A stretch of DNA of 64,000 nucleotides. Origin: Pseudoroseicyclus_A sp041714655 (GTDB lineage: Bacteria; Pseudomonadota; Alphaproteobacteria; Rhodobacterales; Rhodobacteraceae). Under the pieces are notes generated by a model. The model did no database searches. It was not told where the DNA came from and was given only the letters and a program-made list of their open reading frames with translations. The stretch is from NCBI RefSeq assembly GCF_041714655.1, contig NZ_CP168219.1, positions 372,001 to 436,000 of the forward strand, read 5' to 3'. Of the stretch, positions 49,482 to 57,396 are shown one piece after another (the first letter of the stretch is position 1; each line of letters starts with the position of its first letter). Position numbers and translations under genes: made by a program.

Positions 49482-50444
49482 TCAGGCCGCGAGCCCCTTG
49501 GCCCCGAGCCCGAGGTATTTCCGCCGCCGGTTGGCGCGGATCTCGTCGCTGCCGACGTTGGAGAGCTGCTTGAGCTGCCCCTTCAGCGCCTCGCCGACGG
49601 CCTTGATCGCCGCCGCCGGGTGGCGATGCGCCCCGCCGACCGGCTCCTTCACCACCTTGTCGATGACGCCGAGCTGCTCGAGATCCTGCGCGGTCAGCCG
49701 CAGGGCCTCCGCCGCCTCGCGCATCTTCTCGGCATCCTTCCACAGGATCGAGGCGCAGCCCTCCGGCGAGATCACCGAATAGATCGAGTGCTCGAGCATC
49801 AGCACCTTGTTGGCCGTGGCGATCCCCACGGCGCCGCCTGAGCCGCCCTCGCCGATGACGACGGAAACCATGGGCACGCCTAGCCGCAGGCAGCGCTGCG
49901 TCGCCCGTGCGATTGCCTCGGATTGCCCGCGCTCCTCAGCGCCCTTGCCGGGGAAGGCGCCGGGCGTGTCGACCAGCGTGATGACCGGCAGGCCGAAGCG
50001 GTCGGCGAGGTCCATCAGGCGCACGGCCTTGCGGTAGCCCTCGGGCCGCGCCATGCCGAAGTTGCGCTCGATGCGGCTCTTGGTGTCGTTGCCCTTCTCC
50101 TGGCCCATCACCACCACCGGCTGGCCGTCGAGCCGCGCGAGCCCGCCCATGATGGCATGGTCGTCGGCGAAGTTCCGGTCACCGGCGAGCGCCGTGTAAT
50201 CGGTGAAGAGCGTCTCGATATAGTCCTTGCAATGCGGCCGGTCGGGATGGCGCGCCACCTGGCATTTCCGCCAAGGGGTCAGCTCGGCATAGAGCTTGGC
50301 CAGCATGTCGCCGGCCTTCTTGTCGAGCGCCGCCGCTTCCTTCTCGACATCCATCTCGGCATTGGAGCGGGCCATGGCGCGCAGCTCGTTGGCCTTGCCC
50401 TCGATCTCCGCGAGCGGCTTCTCGAAATCGAGATAATTGTTCAT
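49482..50444 (-). CDS. accA: Acetyl-CoA carboxylase carboxyltransferase subunit alpha
   Basis: A 320-residue AccA that, with AccD, transfers CO2 from biotin to acetyl-CoA for fatty-acid synthesis. It begins MNNYLDFEKPLAEIEGKANE and shows DRNFADDHAIMGGLARLDGQ, the TPGAFPGKGAEERGQSEAIA block, VIGEGGSGGAVGIA and SPEGCASILWKDA. TGGAGG lies four bases before ATG 50444; the frame is open much further but only this part is AccA. It stands alone on its strand between the repeat copy and dgcN. Confidence 0.97.
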   Translation of the reverse strand: MNNYLDFEKPLAEIEGKANELRAMARSNAEMDVEKEAAALDKKAGDMLAKLYAELTPWRKCQVARHPDRPHCKDYIETLFTDYTALAGDRNFADDHAIMGGLARLDGQPVVVMGQEKGNDTKSRIERNFGMARPEGYRKAVRLMDLADRFGLPVITLVDTPGAFPGKGAEERGQSEAIARATQRCLRLGVPMVSVVIGEGGSGGAVGIATANKVLMLEHSIYSVISPEGCASILWKDAEKMREAAEALRLTAQDLEQLGVIDKVVKEPVGGAHRHPAAAIKAVGEALKGQLKQLSNVGSDEIRANRRRKYLGLGAKGLAA

Positions 50445-50627
50445 CGGACCTCCATCGGGGCGCGCGCCCGGGTGCCCTCGATATATGCGCCGCCGGCGCG
50501 GAATGGCAACCAAGGGGGCGGCGCGAAAGATTTCGCGCCCCGGCCCCGGCGCTCCCTTGCGGAGCGGCGGGAAAACCGGCTTCTCTGGCGCAAAGCCTGC
50601 GACCAAACACCGAGACGAGGAGCCGTC

Positions 50628-51632
50628 ATGATCACCCCGCCCTATCTGCTGTTCCTCGGCGACGCGCCGGACAGGCTGGCCGCCAAGGTGGCGCAAGGCA
50701 TCCGCGACTGGCGCCCCGATTACGCCATCGGCCAGCTCCGCCTGCCCGGCTGCAAGGCCGACCTCGGCCTCGCCGACATGACGCTGGAAGAGGCGCGCGC
50801 GGCCGGCGCGGAGACGCTGGTCATCGGCGTCGCCAACCGCGGCGGCGTCATCTCCGAGACCTGGAAGGAGGTGCTGGGGCAGGCGCTCGAGCTCGGCTTC
50901 GACCTCGCCTCGGGCCTCCATAACCTCCTGCGCGACGAGCCGGCCCTGGTGGCGGGCGCCAACGCCCATGGCCGGGCGCTGCATGACGTGCGCATCCCGG
51001 TGGTCAAGTATCCGATCGCCAATGGCGAGCCCCGCAGCGGCAAGCGCTGCCTCGCCATCGGCACCGATTGCTCCGTTGGCAAGATGTACACCGCCCTCGC
51101 CATGGAGCGCGAGATGGCGGCGCGCGAGATGAAGGCGACCTTCCGCGCCACCGGGCAGACGGGCATCCTCATCACCGGCGGCGGCGTGCCGCTCGATGCG
51201 GTCATCGCCGATTTCATGGCCGGCTCGGTGGAATGGCTGACGCCCGACAACGATGCCGACCACTGGGATCTGATCGAGGGGCAGGGCTCGCTCTTCCACC
51301 CCTCCTATTCCGGCGTGACGCTGGCGCTGATCCACGGCGGCCAGCCGGATGCGCTGGTGCTCTGCCACGAGCCGACGCGCGAGCACATGCGGGGGCTGCC
51401 CGGCCGGGCGCTGCCCAGCCTCGAGGCGCTCCGCGATCTCGGGCTCACCATGGCGCAGATGGTCAACCCCGACGTGCAGGTGACCGGCATCTCGGTCAAC
51501 ACCGCGGGGCTGGAGGAAGCGGCGGCCCGCGACTACCTGGCCGAGGTGGAAGAGCGGATGGGCCTGCCCACCGTCGATCCCTATCGCCACGGCGCCGGCC
51601 GTCTGGTGGATTCGCTGGCGGCGATCACGTGA
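50628..51632 (+). CDS. dgcN: D-glutamate N-acetyltransferase-like protein (DUF1611, DgcN)
   Basis: A 334-residue DUF1611-family protein. The N-terminal Rossmann-like part starts YLLFLGDAPDRLAAKVAQGI. The C-terminal P-loop-like domain has CLAIGTDCSVGKMYTALAME, GQTGILITGGGVPLDAVIAD and the EGQGSLFHPSYSG motif. In a marine gammaproteobacterium this family, with the adjacent DgcA epimerase, converts D-glutamate to L-glutamate through an N-acetylated intermediate; I infer the same role from the identical gene pair. GAGGAG lies upstream, and the stop overlaps dgcA (GTGA). Confidence 0.85.
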   Translation: MITPPYLLFLGDAPDRLAAKVAQGIRDWRPDYAIGQLRLPGCKADLGLADMTLEEARAAGAETLVIGVANRGGVISETWKEVLGQALELGFDLASGLHNLLRDEPALVAGANAHGRALHDVRIPVVKYPIANGEPRSGKRCLAIGTDCSVGKMYTALAMEREMAAREMKATFRATGQTGILITGGGVPLDAVIADFMAGSVEWLTPDNDADHWDLIEGQGSLFHPSYSGVTLALIHGGQPDALVLCHEPTREHMRGLPGRALPSLEALRDLGLTMAQMVNPDVQVTGISVNTAGLEEAAARDYLAEVEERMGLPTVDPYRHGAGRLVDSLAAIT

Positions 51633-52594
51633 GCCTCTCGGTCACCGCCGAGAGCTTCCGGCTCGCCGAGGTCTTCACCATCTCCCGCGGCTCGCGCAGC
51701 GCCGCGGAGGTGCTGACCGTCCGCGTCACCCGCGAGGGGGTGCAGGGCGCCGGCGAATGCGTGCCCTACGCGCGCTACGGCGAGATTCTGGCGAGCGTCA
51801 CGGCCGAGATCGAGGGGCTCGACCCCGACATCTCCCGCCAGAACCTGCAGGACGCGCTGCCCGCCGGCGCGGCGCGCAACGCCGTCGATTGCGCGCTCTG
51901 GGACTGGCAGTCGAAGCGCTCCGGCGCGCCGGTCTGGCAGCTCGCCGGGCTCGCGCGGCCGAAGCCGCTCACCTCCGCCTACACGCTGTCGCTGCAGGAG
52001 CCGGAGAAGATGGAGGCGGCGGCGGCGAAACATGCCGCCCGCCCGCTCCTCAAGATCAAGCTCGGCACGCCGGAGGACATGCCCCGGCTCGAGGCCGTCC
52101 GCCGTGGCGCCCCGAAGGCGCGGCTGATCGTCGATGCCAACGAGGGCTGGACGGCGGAGGTCTATGCCGACCTCGCGCCGCATCTTTTGAGGCTGGGCGT
52201 CGAATTGGTGGAGCAGCCGCTCCCCGCCGGCGATGATGCCATGCTGGGCGAGATCGAGCGGCCGCTGCCCGTCTGCGCCGACGAAAGCTGCCACGACCGG
52301 GCGAGCCTCGCGGAGCTCACCGGCAAATACGACGTCGTCAACATCAAGCTCGACAAGACCGGCGGCCTGACGGAGGCGCTGGCGCTCCGCGATGCCGCGC
52401 GGGAGGCCGGCTACCGGGTGATGGTCGGCTGCATGGTCGGCACCTCGCTGGCCATGGCGCCGGCGGTGCTGGTGGCGCAGGGGGCCGACTGGGTGGATCT
52501 CGACGGCCCGCTCCTCCTCGGCGAGGACCGCGACCCGCCGATCCGCTTCGAAGGGTCTGTGATGTCCCCGCCGGAGCCGGAGCTCTGGGGGTGA
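51629..52594 (+). CDS. dgcA: N-acetyl-D-glutamate racemase-like enolase-superfamily enzyme (DgcA)
   Basis: A 321-residue member of the mandelate-racemase/dipeptide-epimerase group. The catalytic Lys pair is in LLKIKLG, metal ligands are Asp in LIVDANEGW, Glu in LVEQPLP and Asp in CADESCHD, and the second-face Lys is in VVNIKLDKTGG. The capping domain holds GECVPYARYGE. By family this could be an L-Ala-D/L-Glu epimerase, but its overlap with the DUF1611 gene points to the D-glutamate pathway. The start is GTG 51629. Confidence 0.87.
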   Translation: MSLSVTAESFRLAEVFTISRGSRSAAEVLTVRVTREGVQGAGECVPYARYGEILASVTAEIEGLDPDISRQNLQDALPAGAARNAVDCALWDWQSKRSGAPVWQLAGLARPKPLTSAYTLSLQEPEKMEAAAAKHAARPLLKIKLGTPEDMPRLEAVRRGAPKARLIVDANEGWTAEVYADLAPHLLRLGVELVEQPLPAGDDAMLGEIERPLPVCADESCHDRASLAELTGKYDVVNIKLDKTGGLTEALALRDAAREAGYRVMVGCMVGTSLAMAPAVLVAQGADWVDLDGPLLLGEDRDPPIRFEGSVMSPPEPELWG

Positions 52595-52610
52595 GGGGGC
52601 CGGCCCCTTG

Positions 52611-52848
52611 GGCCGGGTGGGGGCTCTGCCCCCACACCCCCGGCATATTTGGGGCCAGATGAAGGGGAGCGTTAAGGCTCTCTTTACCAACAGATGTGAG
52701 ACTTCCCTCACGGTACAGGCAGGCATGCCGATGACCGTGCCAGGTGAAGCCCTGCCCCGTCGCCGGTGATCTCACCGCAGTCGGGGCAGGGTGGACCCCT
52801 CGGCTTCATCTGGCCAACAATATTGCCCGCCGGAGGCACCGAAGGTCC
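52611..52848 (-). repeat. 238-bp structured repeat, copy 2 (inverted)
   Basis: It is the reverse-orientation partner of 49226-49463, with the same ends (GGACCTTCGGTGCC at 52848 reading down, CACCCGGCC at 52611) and strongly matching blocks such as CTTCACCTGGCACGGTCATC and CCACCCTGCCCCGACTGCGG. Inner stems are 52750-52758 with 52783-52791 and 52764-52769 with 52772-52777. A frame on the minus strand from ATG 52809 to TGA 52708 encodes 33 residues starting MKPRGPPCPDCG. Confidence 0.85.
52617..52635 (+). terminator. Hairpin after dgcA
   Basis: A perfect eight-pair stem (52617-52624 with 52628-52635, GTGGGGGC and GCCCCCAC) has a TCT loop and lies 22 bases after the dgcA stop. It is the end of repeat copy 2. 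It corresponds to the accA-side hairpin with one compensatory pair change. Confidence 0.7.
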
Positions 52849-52864
52849 GGGGCGGTCCACTTCG

Positions 52865-53815
52865 TCAGGTGAACCGCTCGGGCAGGGCGGCGCCGCGCAG
52901 GAGCTCCCCGGAGCTCATCGGCCGCTTGCCGGCGCGCTGGGCTTCAAGGATGTCGAGCGCCTCGCCCCCTCCCGGGCCGCAGGCGACGACGAGCCCGGCA
53001 CGATCGGGCAGGATCGTGCCGGGCGCATTGGGCAAGCCTGCGTCGTCCGGGCCCACCGCCGCCGGGCGGGCGCGGAGCAGCTTGAGCCGCTCGGCCCCGT
53101 CCTCCGCGCCGAGCGCCGTCCAGGCGCCGGGGAAGGGCGAGAGCCCGTTCACATGTGCCGCGAGCTCCCTCGCCGGGTGGCTCCAGTCGATGCGTGCCTC
53201 GTCCTTCAGGATCTTGGCGGCGTAGGTCACGTCGGCCTCAGGCTGCGGCTCGGGCACAAGCGCATCGAGCCCCGCCAGCGCCTCGGTGATCGCCTCGGCG
53301 CCCAGCGCCGCCAGTCGGTCGTGCAGCTCGCCCGTCGTCTCCGCCGCGCCGATCGGCACGGCCTGCCGCAGCAGCACCGGCCCGGTGTCGAGCCCCGCCT
53401 CCATCTGCATGATGCAGATGCCGCTCTCGGCATCGCCGGCCATGATCGCCCGGTGGATCGGCGCCGCGCCCCGCCAGCGGGGAAGGAGCGAGGCGTGGAT
53501 GTTGAGGCAGCCGCGCGCCGGCGCATCGAGCACCGCCTGCGGCAGGATCAGCCCGTAGGCCACCACCACCGCCAGCTCGGCCCCGAGCGCCGCGAAAGCC
53601 TCCTGCTCTTCCGCGCCCTTGAGGCTCACCGGATGGCGCACCTCGAGCCCCAATGTCTCCGCCGCCGCGGCGACCGGCGTCGCCTTCGGCTTCTTGCCGC
53701 GGCCGGCGGGGCGGGGCGGCTGGGTGTAGACGGCGGCGACCTCGTGGCCGGCGGCGACCAGCGCCTTGAGCGCCGGCACCGAGAACTCTGGTGTGCCCAT
53801 GAAGATCAGCCGCAT
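52865..53815 (-). CDS. fmt: Methionyl-tRNA formyltransferase
   Basis: A 316-residue enzyme that formylates initiator Met-tRNA. The N-terminal formyltransferase domain has MRLIFMGTPEFSVPALKAL, VVAYGLILPQAVLD, NIHASLLPRWRGAAPIHRAI (active-site Asn/His) and MQMEAGLDTGPVL. The C-terminal tRNA-binding barrel starts near VNGLSPFPGAW. It follows two deformylase-type genes on the same strand (58 bases after the second), the usual def-fmt grouping of start-codon processing enzymes. Confidence 0.96.
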   Translation of the reverse strand: MRLIFMGTPEFSVPALKALVAAGHEVAAVYTQPPRPAGRGKKPKATPVAAAAETLGLEVRHPVSLKGAEEQEAFAALGAELAVVVAYGLILPQAVLDAPARGCLNIHASLLPRWRGAAPIHRAIMAGDAESGICIMQMEAGLDTGPVLLRQAVPIGAAETTGELHDRLAALGAEAITEALAGLDALVPEPQPEADVTYAAKILKDEARIDWSHPARELAAHVNGLSPFPGAWTALGAEDGAERLKLLRARPAAVGPDDAGLPNAPGTILPDRAGLVVACGPGGGEALDILEAQRAGKRPMSSGELLRGAALPERFT

Positions 53816-53873
53816 GACAGCTCTCCCGTCGCCTCGCGAGACGGCCCGGCAGGGCCGATGAGCCCGCCCCCGC

Positions 53874-54359
53874 TCATGCCTTCCGCGCCCGGCGGAGGAG
53901 CATGTCGCGCTTCAATCGGCTCAGCCGGTCGAAATACATCCGCCCCTCCAGATGGTCGAGCTGATGCTGGGCCGAGATCGCCCAGAGCCCGACCAGGTCG
54001 CGCTCCTCGATCTCTCCGGCCTCGTTCAGGAACCGCAGCGTCACCGCCCTGGGCCGCGTCACCACGGCGGAGACGCCGGGCAGGTTCGGCGAGGCCTCCT
54101 CATGCTCCGTCAGCTTCACCGAGGCGTGGAGCAGCTCGGGATTGGCCATGCGGATCGCCTGGCCCCGCGCCTCGCTCGCATCCACCACGGCCAGCCGGAG
54201 CGAAACGCCCAGTTGCGGCGCCGCGAGGCCGACGCCCGGCATCGCATCCATTGCCGCCACCATCTCGTCCCAGAGCGCGCGGATCTCGTCCGTCACCGCC
54301 TCCACCGGCGCCGCCGCCTGGCGGAGCACCGGATGCGGCCAGCGGAGGAAGGCCCTCAC
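53874..54359 (-). CDS. Peptide deformylase-like protein, catalytic residues replaced
   Basis: A 161-residue deformylase paralogue. Motif 1 is near-normal (GVGLAAPQLG). Motif 2, normally EGCLSxP, reads EASPNLPG at residues 88-95, so the metal-binding Cys is Ser90. Motif 3, normally QHExDHLxG, reads QHQLDHLEG at 131-139, so the catalytic Glu is Gln133; both metal His residues remain. Ordinary deformylase activity is therefore doubtful. The start is GTG 54359, 12 bases after the canonical def gene. It may modulate Def, bind formyl peptides or have another activity. Confidence 0.88.
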   Translation of the reverse strand: MRAFLRWPHPVLRQAAAPVEAVTDEIRALWDEMVAAMDAMPGVGLAAPQLGVSLRLAVVDASEARGQAIRMANPELLHASVKLTEHEEASPNLPGVSAVVTRPRAVTLRFLNEAGEIEERDLVGLWAISAQHQLDHLEGRMYFDRLSRLKRDMLLRRARKA

Positions 54360-54371
54360 GCGCCCAAGACC

Positions 54372-54890
54372 TCAGGCACGGGCCCGCTCGCGCTTCAGCT
54401 TCTGCATCTTGCGCGTGATGATCTGCCGTTTCATCGGGCTGAGGTAGTCGATGAAGAGCTTGCCATCGAGGTGGTCGATCTCGTGCTGCACGCAGGTCGC
54501 CCAGAGCCCGGAGAAATGCTCCTCATGGGTCTTGCCATCGAGCCCCGTCCAGCGCACGTCGACCTCCGCCGGTCGCTCGACCTCGGCATATTGCTCGGGG
54601 ATCGACAGGCAGCCCTCGTCGAAGATCGAGGTCTCCTCCGACGTGGCTACCACCTCGGGGTTGATCAGCACCATCGGCCGGGCCGGCGTCTCTTCGTCCT
54701 TCACGCAATCCATCACCAGCATCCGGCTCATCACGCCCACCTGCGGCGCGGCGAGGCCGATGCCGGGGGCGTCGTACATCGTCTCCAGCATGTCGTCCGC
54801 GAGGCGGCGGAGCTCGTCCGTCACCTCGGTCACGGGGGTCGTGCGGGTCTTCAGCCGCGGGTCGGGATGGATGAGTATGGGCAGGATCAT
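54372..54890 (-). CDS. def: Peptide deformylase
   Basis: A 172-residue Fe/Zn peptide deformylase that removes the formyl group from nascent proteins. All three motifs are intact: GIGLAAPQVG, EGCLSIPEQ and QHEIDHLDG. The N-terminus MILPILIHPDPRLKTRTTPV is typical. ATG 54890 is the start that gives the normal length; the frame runs on upstream to 54998. It is first in the def-def-like-fmt group. Confidence 0.96.
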   Translation of the reverse strand: MILPILIHPDPRLKTRTTPVTEVTDELRRLADDMLETMYDAPGIGLAAPQVGVMSRMLVMDCVKDEETPARPMVLINPEVVATSEETSIFDEGCLSIPEQYAEVERPAEVDVRWTGLDGKTHEEHFSGLWATCVQHEIDHLDGKLFIDYLSPMKRQIITRKMQKLKRERARA

Positions 54891-54978
54891 GGGCGCCTGA
54901 TCTAGGGCCAAGCCGCCGCCCTTGCAACTGCCGGCGCGGGGGATAGGGTCCGCCAGACAGGCGGCAACAGGGCACGGC

Positions 54979-56151
54979 ATGACATTCGACGAGATCATCG
55001 ACAGGCGCGGCGCGCATACGGCGAAATGGGACGCGATGGAGGCTTTTGCCGGTGTCTCCCCCGACGGCGGATTGCCGATGTGGGTGGCGGATATGGAGTT
55101 CCGCCCGCCGCAGGTCGCCCTCGATGCCGCGCAGCGCCTGATCGAGCTCGGCTCCTTCGGCTATTTCGGCGATGATACCGCCTATCGCGAGTCCATCCGC
55201 TCGTGGCAGGAGGCGCGCCACGGCGTGACCATCGACCCCGCACATATCTGCACGACCCACGGGCTGGTGAATGCCATCGGGGTGATCCTCGACGAATTCA
55301 CGGCGCCCGGCGACGGCGTCGTCGTCTTCTCGCCCGTCTATCACGCCTTCGGCCGGATCGTACGCGCCGCGGGCCGCGAGCTCATCGAATGCGAGATGGG
55401 CATCGGGCCGGACGGCACCTACGCGCTCGATCTCGAGCGCTATGCCGCGCAGCTCCCCTCCCATGCCAAGGTGCTGATTTTCTGCACGCCGCACAATCCC
55501 GCCGGCCGGCTCTGGCGGCGGGAGGAGATCGAGGCGGTGGCGGCCTTCGCCAGGGCGCATGACCTCCTCCTCATCTCCGACGAGATTCACCAGGACCTCG
55601 TCTTGCCCGGCAGCAAGCATATCCCGACCGCCCTGATCGAGGGGGTCGAAGACCGGCTCATCACGCTCGCGGCGGCGTCCAAGACCTTCAACATCGCCGG
55701 CGCCCATACCGGCCAGGCGATCATCGCCGACGATGCGCTCCGGGCGCGGTTCACCGCGCGGCTCGGCGCGCTCGGCCTGTCGCCGAACAGCATCGGGCTG
55801 CACATGACCACGGCCGCCTATTCGCCCGCCGGGGCGGAATGGGTGGATGCGCTCTGCGCCTATCTGGCCGGCAATGTCGATGTCTTCGCCGAGGGCATCA
55901 AGGCCATCCCCGGCCTCACCATGATGCCGATGGAGGCGACCTATCTCGCCTGGGTGAACACCGAGGGCACCGGCATGACCGCCGACGAGGTGAAGGCCCG
56001 CGTCAACGGCACCGCGCGCATCGCCCCGAGCCCGGGTCCGGATTTCGGCAAGGGCGGCGCCGGCTGGCTGCGCTTCAACCTCGCCATGCCGCGCGCGCAG
56101 ATCGAAGAGGCGGTGAGCCGCCTGCAGGAGGCTTTCGCCGACCTTCAGTAA
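54979..56151 (+). CDS. patB: MalY/PatB-type PLP aminotransferase / cysteine-S-conjugate beta-lyase
   Basis: A 390-residue fold-type I PLP enzyme. The N-terminal YDRRGAHTAKWD-like text and LPMWVADMEFRPP mark the PatB/MalY group. PLP-binding features are THGLVNAIGVIL, CTPHNPAGRLWRREE, SDEIHQDL (Asp for the pyridine nitrogen) and Lys in AAASKTFNIAG. The C-terminal Arg is in WLRFNLAMPR. Such enzymes cleave cystathionine or cysteine conjugates, releasing pyruvate and ammonia. It is divergent from def; the two starts are about 90 bases apart. Confidence 0.88.
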   Translation: MTFDEIIDRRGAHTAKWDAMEAFAGVSPDGGLPMWVADMEFRPPQVALDAAQRLIELGSFGYFGDDTAYRESIRSWQEARHGVTIDPAHICTTHGLVNAIGVILDEFTAPGDGVVVFSPVYHAFGRIVRAAGRELIECEMGIGPDGTYALDLERYAAQLPSHAKVLIFCTPHNPAGRLWRREEIEAVAAFARAHDLLLISDEIHQDLVLPGSKHIPTALIEGVEDRLITLAAASKTFNIAGAHTGQAIIADDALRARFTARLGALGLSPNSIGLHMTTAAYSPAGAEWVDALCAYLAGNVDVFAEGIKAIPGLTMMPMEATYLAWVNTEGTGMTADEVKARVNGTARIAPSPGPDFGKGGAGWLRFNLAMPRAQIEEAVSRLQEAFADLQ

Positions 56152-56184
56152 GGCAAGCGCGGGGGGAGGGTCAGCCGGTCCGGG

Positions 56185-56535
56185 TCACTCGCGGGTCAGA
56201 AGGCCCGCGGGGACGAACTCGTCCGCCTGCTCGAAATCGAGCGCCGGCCGGTCGCTGACGGGGGTGGCGCGCTTGAACTCGTAGACATGCTCGTCGCCCT
56301 CCACCTCGGAGGAGACAACGAGGCAGGAATAGAGATGCCGCGGCCCGTCGTAGATGTCGACGAAACCGCGCAGGGGCGGCGCGTCGCTTTCGAGCGCGAA
56401 TCCACTTTCCCACAGGCGGAGGACGCGGTGCACATCCTCTCCGTCATGCACGCAGAGCCGCTTCGACTTGCGCAGCATGTTGCGGTGGGCTTCCTCCAGT
56501 CCCTTGCGGACGGCTTCGGGCAGGTAGTCGGTCAC
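56185..56535 (-). CDS. Conserved-looking protein of unknown function
   Basis: A 116-residue soluble protein that I do not recognise. It begins MTDYLPEAVRKGLEEAHRNM with a basic helical head (RKSKRL), a Cys-His pair (LCVHDGEDVHRVLRLW), then alternating strand-like text (GFVDIYDGPRHLYSCLVVSS, YEFKRATPVSD) and an acidic end. It has no membrane segment or signal peptide. It is transcribed on its own: 33 bases separate it from the convergent patB stop, and cobM (stop at 56632) lies upstream on the same strand. Confidence 0.65.
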   Translation of the reverse strand: MTDYLPEAVRKGLEEAHRNMLRKSKRLCVHDGEDVHRVLRLWESGFALESDAPPLRGFVDIYDGPRHLYSCLVVSSEVEGDEHVYEFKRATPVSDRPALDFEQADEFVPAGLLTRE

Positions 56536-56631
56536 GTCGTCTCTCCTCCCGACAGACCTTTGGCTGAGGGCGATCAGAAAGCAAGCCGGTTAAGGAATTG
56601 TGGACGCCGGAGCGCGGCCCCGGCGCCGCAC

Positions 56632-57396
56632 CTAGGCCGATTTGACGCGGGGCCGCAGGAGGTGCGGCCGGGCGGCATCGTAGAGCGCCGAATCGGGGAA
56701 GCCCTGCTCCGCCGCCAGCGCCGGGCCGACGAAGATCAGCGCCGTGCGGGTGATCTTCGCCTCGCGGACCTTCGGCTGGATGTCGGCCAGCGTGCCCCGG
56801 ATGATCTGCTCGTCCGGCCAGGTGGCGCGGTAGACGACGGCGACGGGGCAGTCCTCGCCGTAGAAGGGCGCGAGCCGCCGGCCGATGTCGCGCAGCGCCC
56901 GGATGCCGAGGTGGATGGCCAGCGTCGTGCCGGTGGCGGCGAAGCCCTCGAGCGTCTCGCCCGGCGGCATGGAGGTCGACTTCATCGACATCCGGGTGAG
57001 CACGATGCTCTGCGCCACCTCGGGGATCGTCAGCTCCTGCCCCAGGGCGGCGGCGGCGGCGGCCCAGGCGGGGACTCCGGGGGTGATCTCGTAGGGAATG
57101 CCGTCGCGCTTGAGGAGCCGGATCTGCTCGGCGATGGCGCCATAGAGCGAGGGGTCGCCGGAATGGACCCGGGCGACGTCCTCGCCCCGCGCATGGGCCT
57201 CGGCGATGAGGCCATGCGTCTCCTCCAGCGTCAGCGGCGCCGTGTCGATCGGCGTTCCCGGCGCGCGGGCGACGACCGCCTCGGGCACCAGCGAGCCTGC
57301 GTAGAGGCACAAGGGGCAGCTCTCGATCAGCCGCGCCGCCTTGAGGGTCAGAAGCTCGGGGTCGCCCGGCCCCGCGCCGATGAAATGGACGGTCAT
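56632..57396 (-). CDS. cobM: Precorrin-4 C11-methyltransferase
   Basis: A 254-residue SAM-dependent tetrapyrrole methyltransferase. It starts VHFIGAGPGDPELLTLKAAR, has the LCLYAGSLVPEAVV segment that marks CobM/CbiF, VARVHSGDPSLYGAIAEQIR and the SAM site in ITPGVPAWAAAAAALG, then LTRMSMKSTSMPPGE. It methylates C11 of precorrin-4. Its ATG overlaps the stop of the cbiG-cobJ gene, and it is the last cob gene in the window. Confidence 0.95.
   Translation of the reverse strand: MTVHFIGAGPGDPELLTLKAARLIESCPLCLYAGSLVPEAVVARAPGTPIDTAPLTLEETHGLIAEAHARGEDVARVHSGDPSLYGAIAEQIRLLKRDGIPYEITPGVPAWAAAAAALGQELTIPEVAQSIVLTRMSMKSTSMPPGETLEGFAATGTTLAIHLGIRALRDIGRRLAPFYGEDCPVAVVYRATWPDEQIIRGTLADIQPKVREAKITRTALIFVGPALAAEQGFPDSALYDAARPHLLRPRVKSA

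Noticed and set aside
49264..49782. Plus-strand frame running from repeat copy 1 into accA antisense
   Set aside because: Only the first ~30 codons are shared with the other repeat copy. The remainder is antisense to accA and low in recognisable structure.
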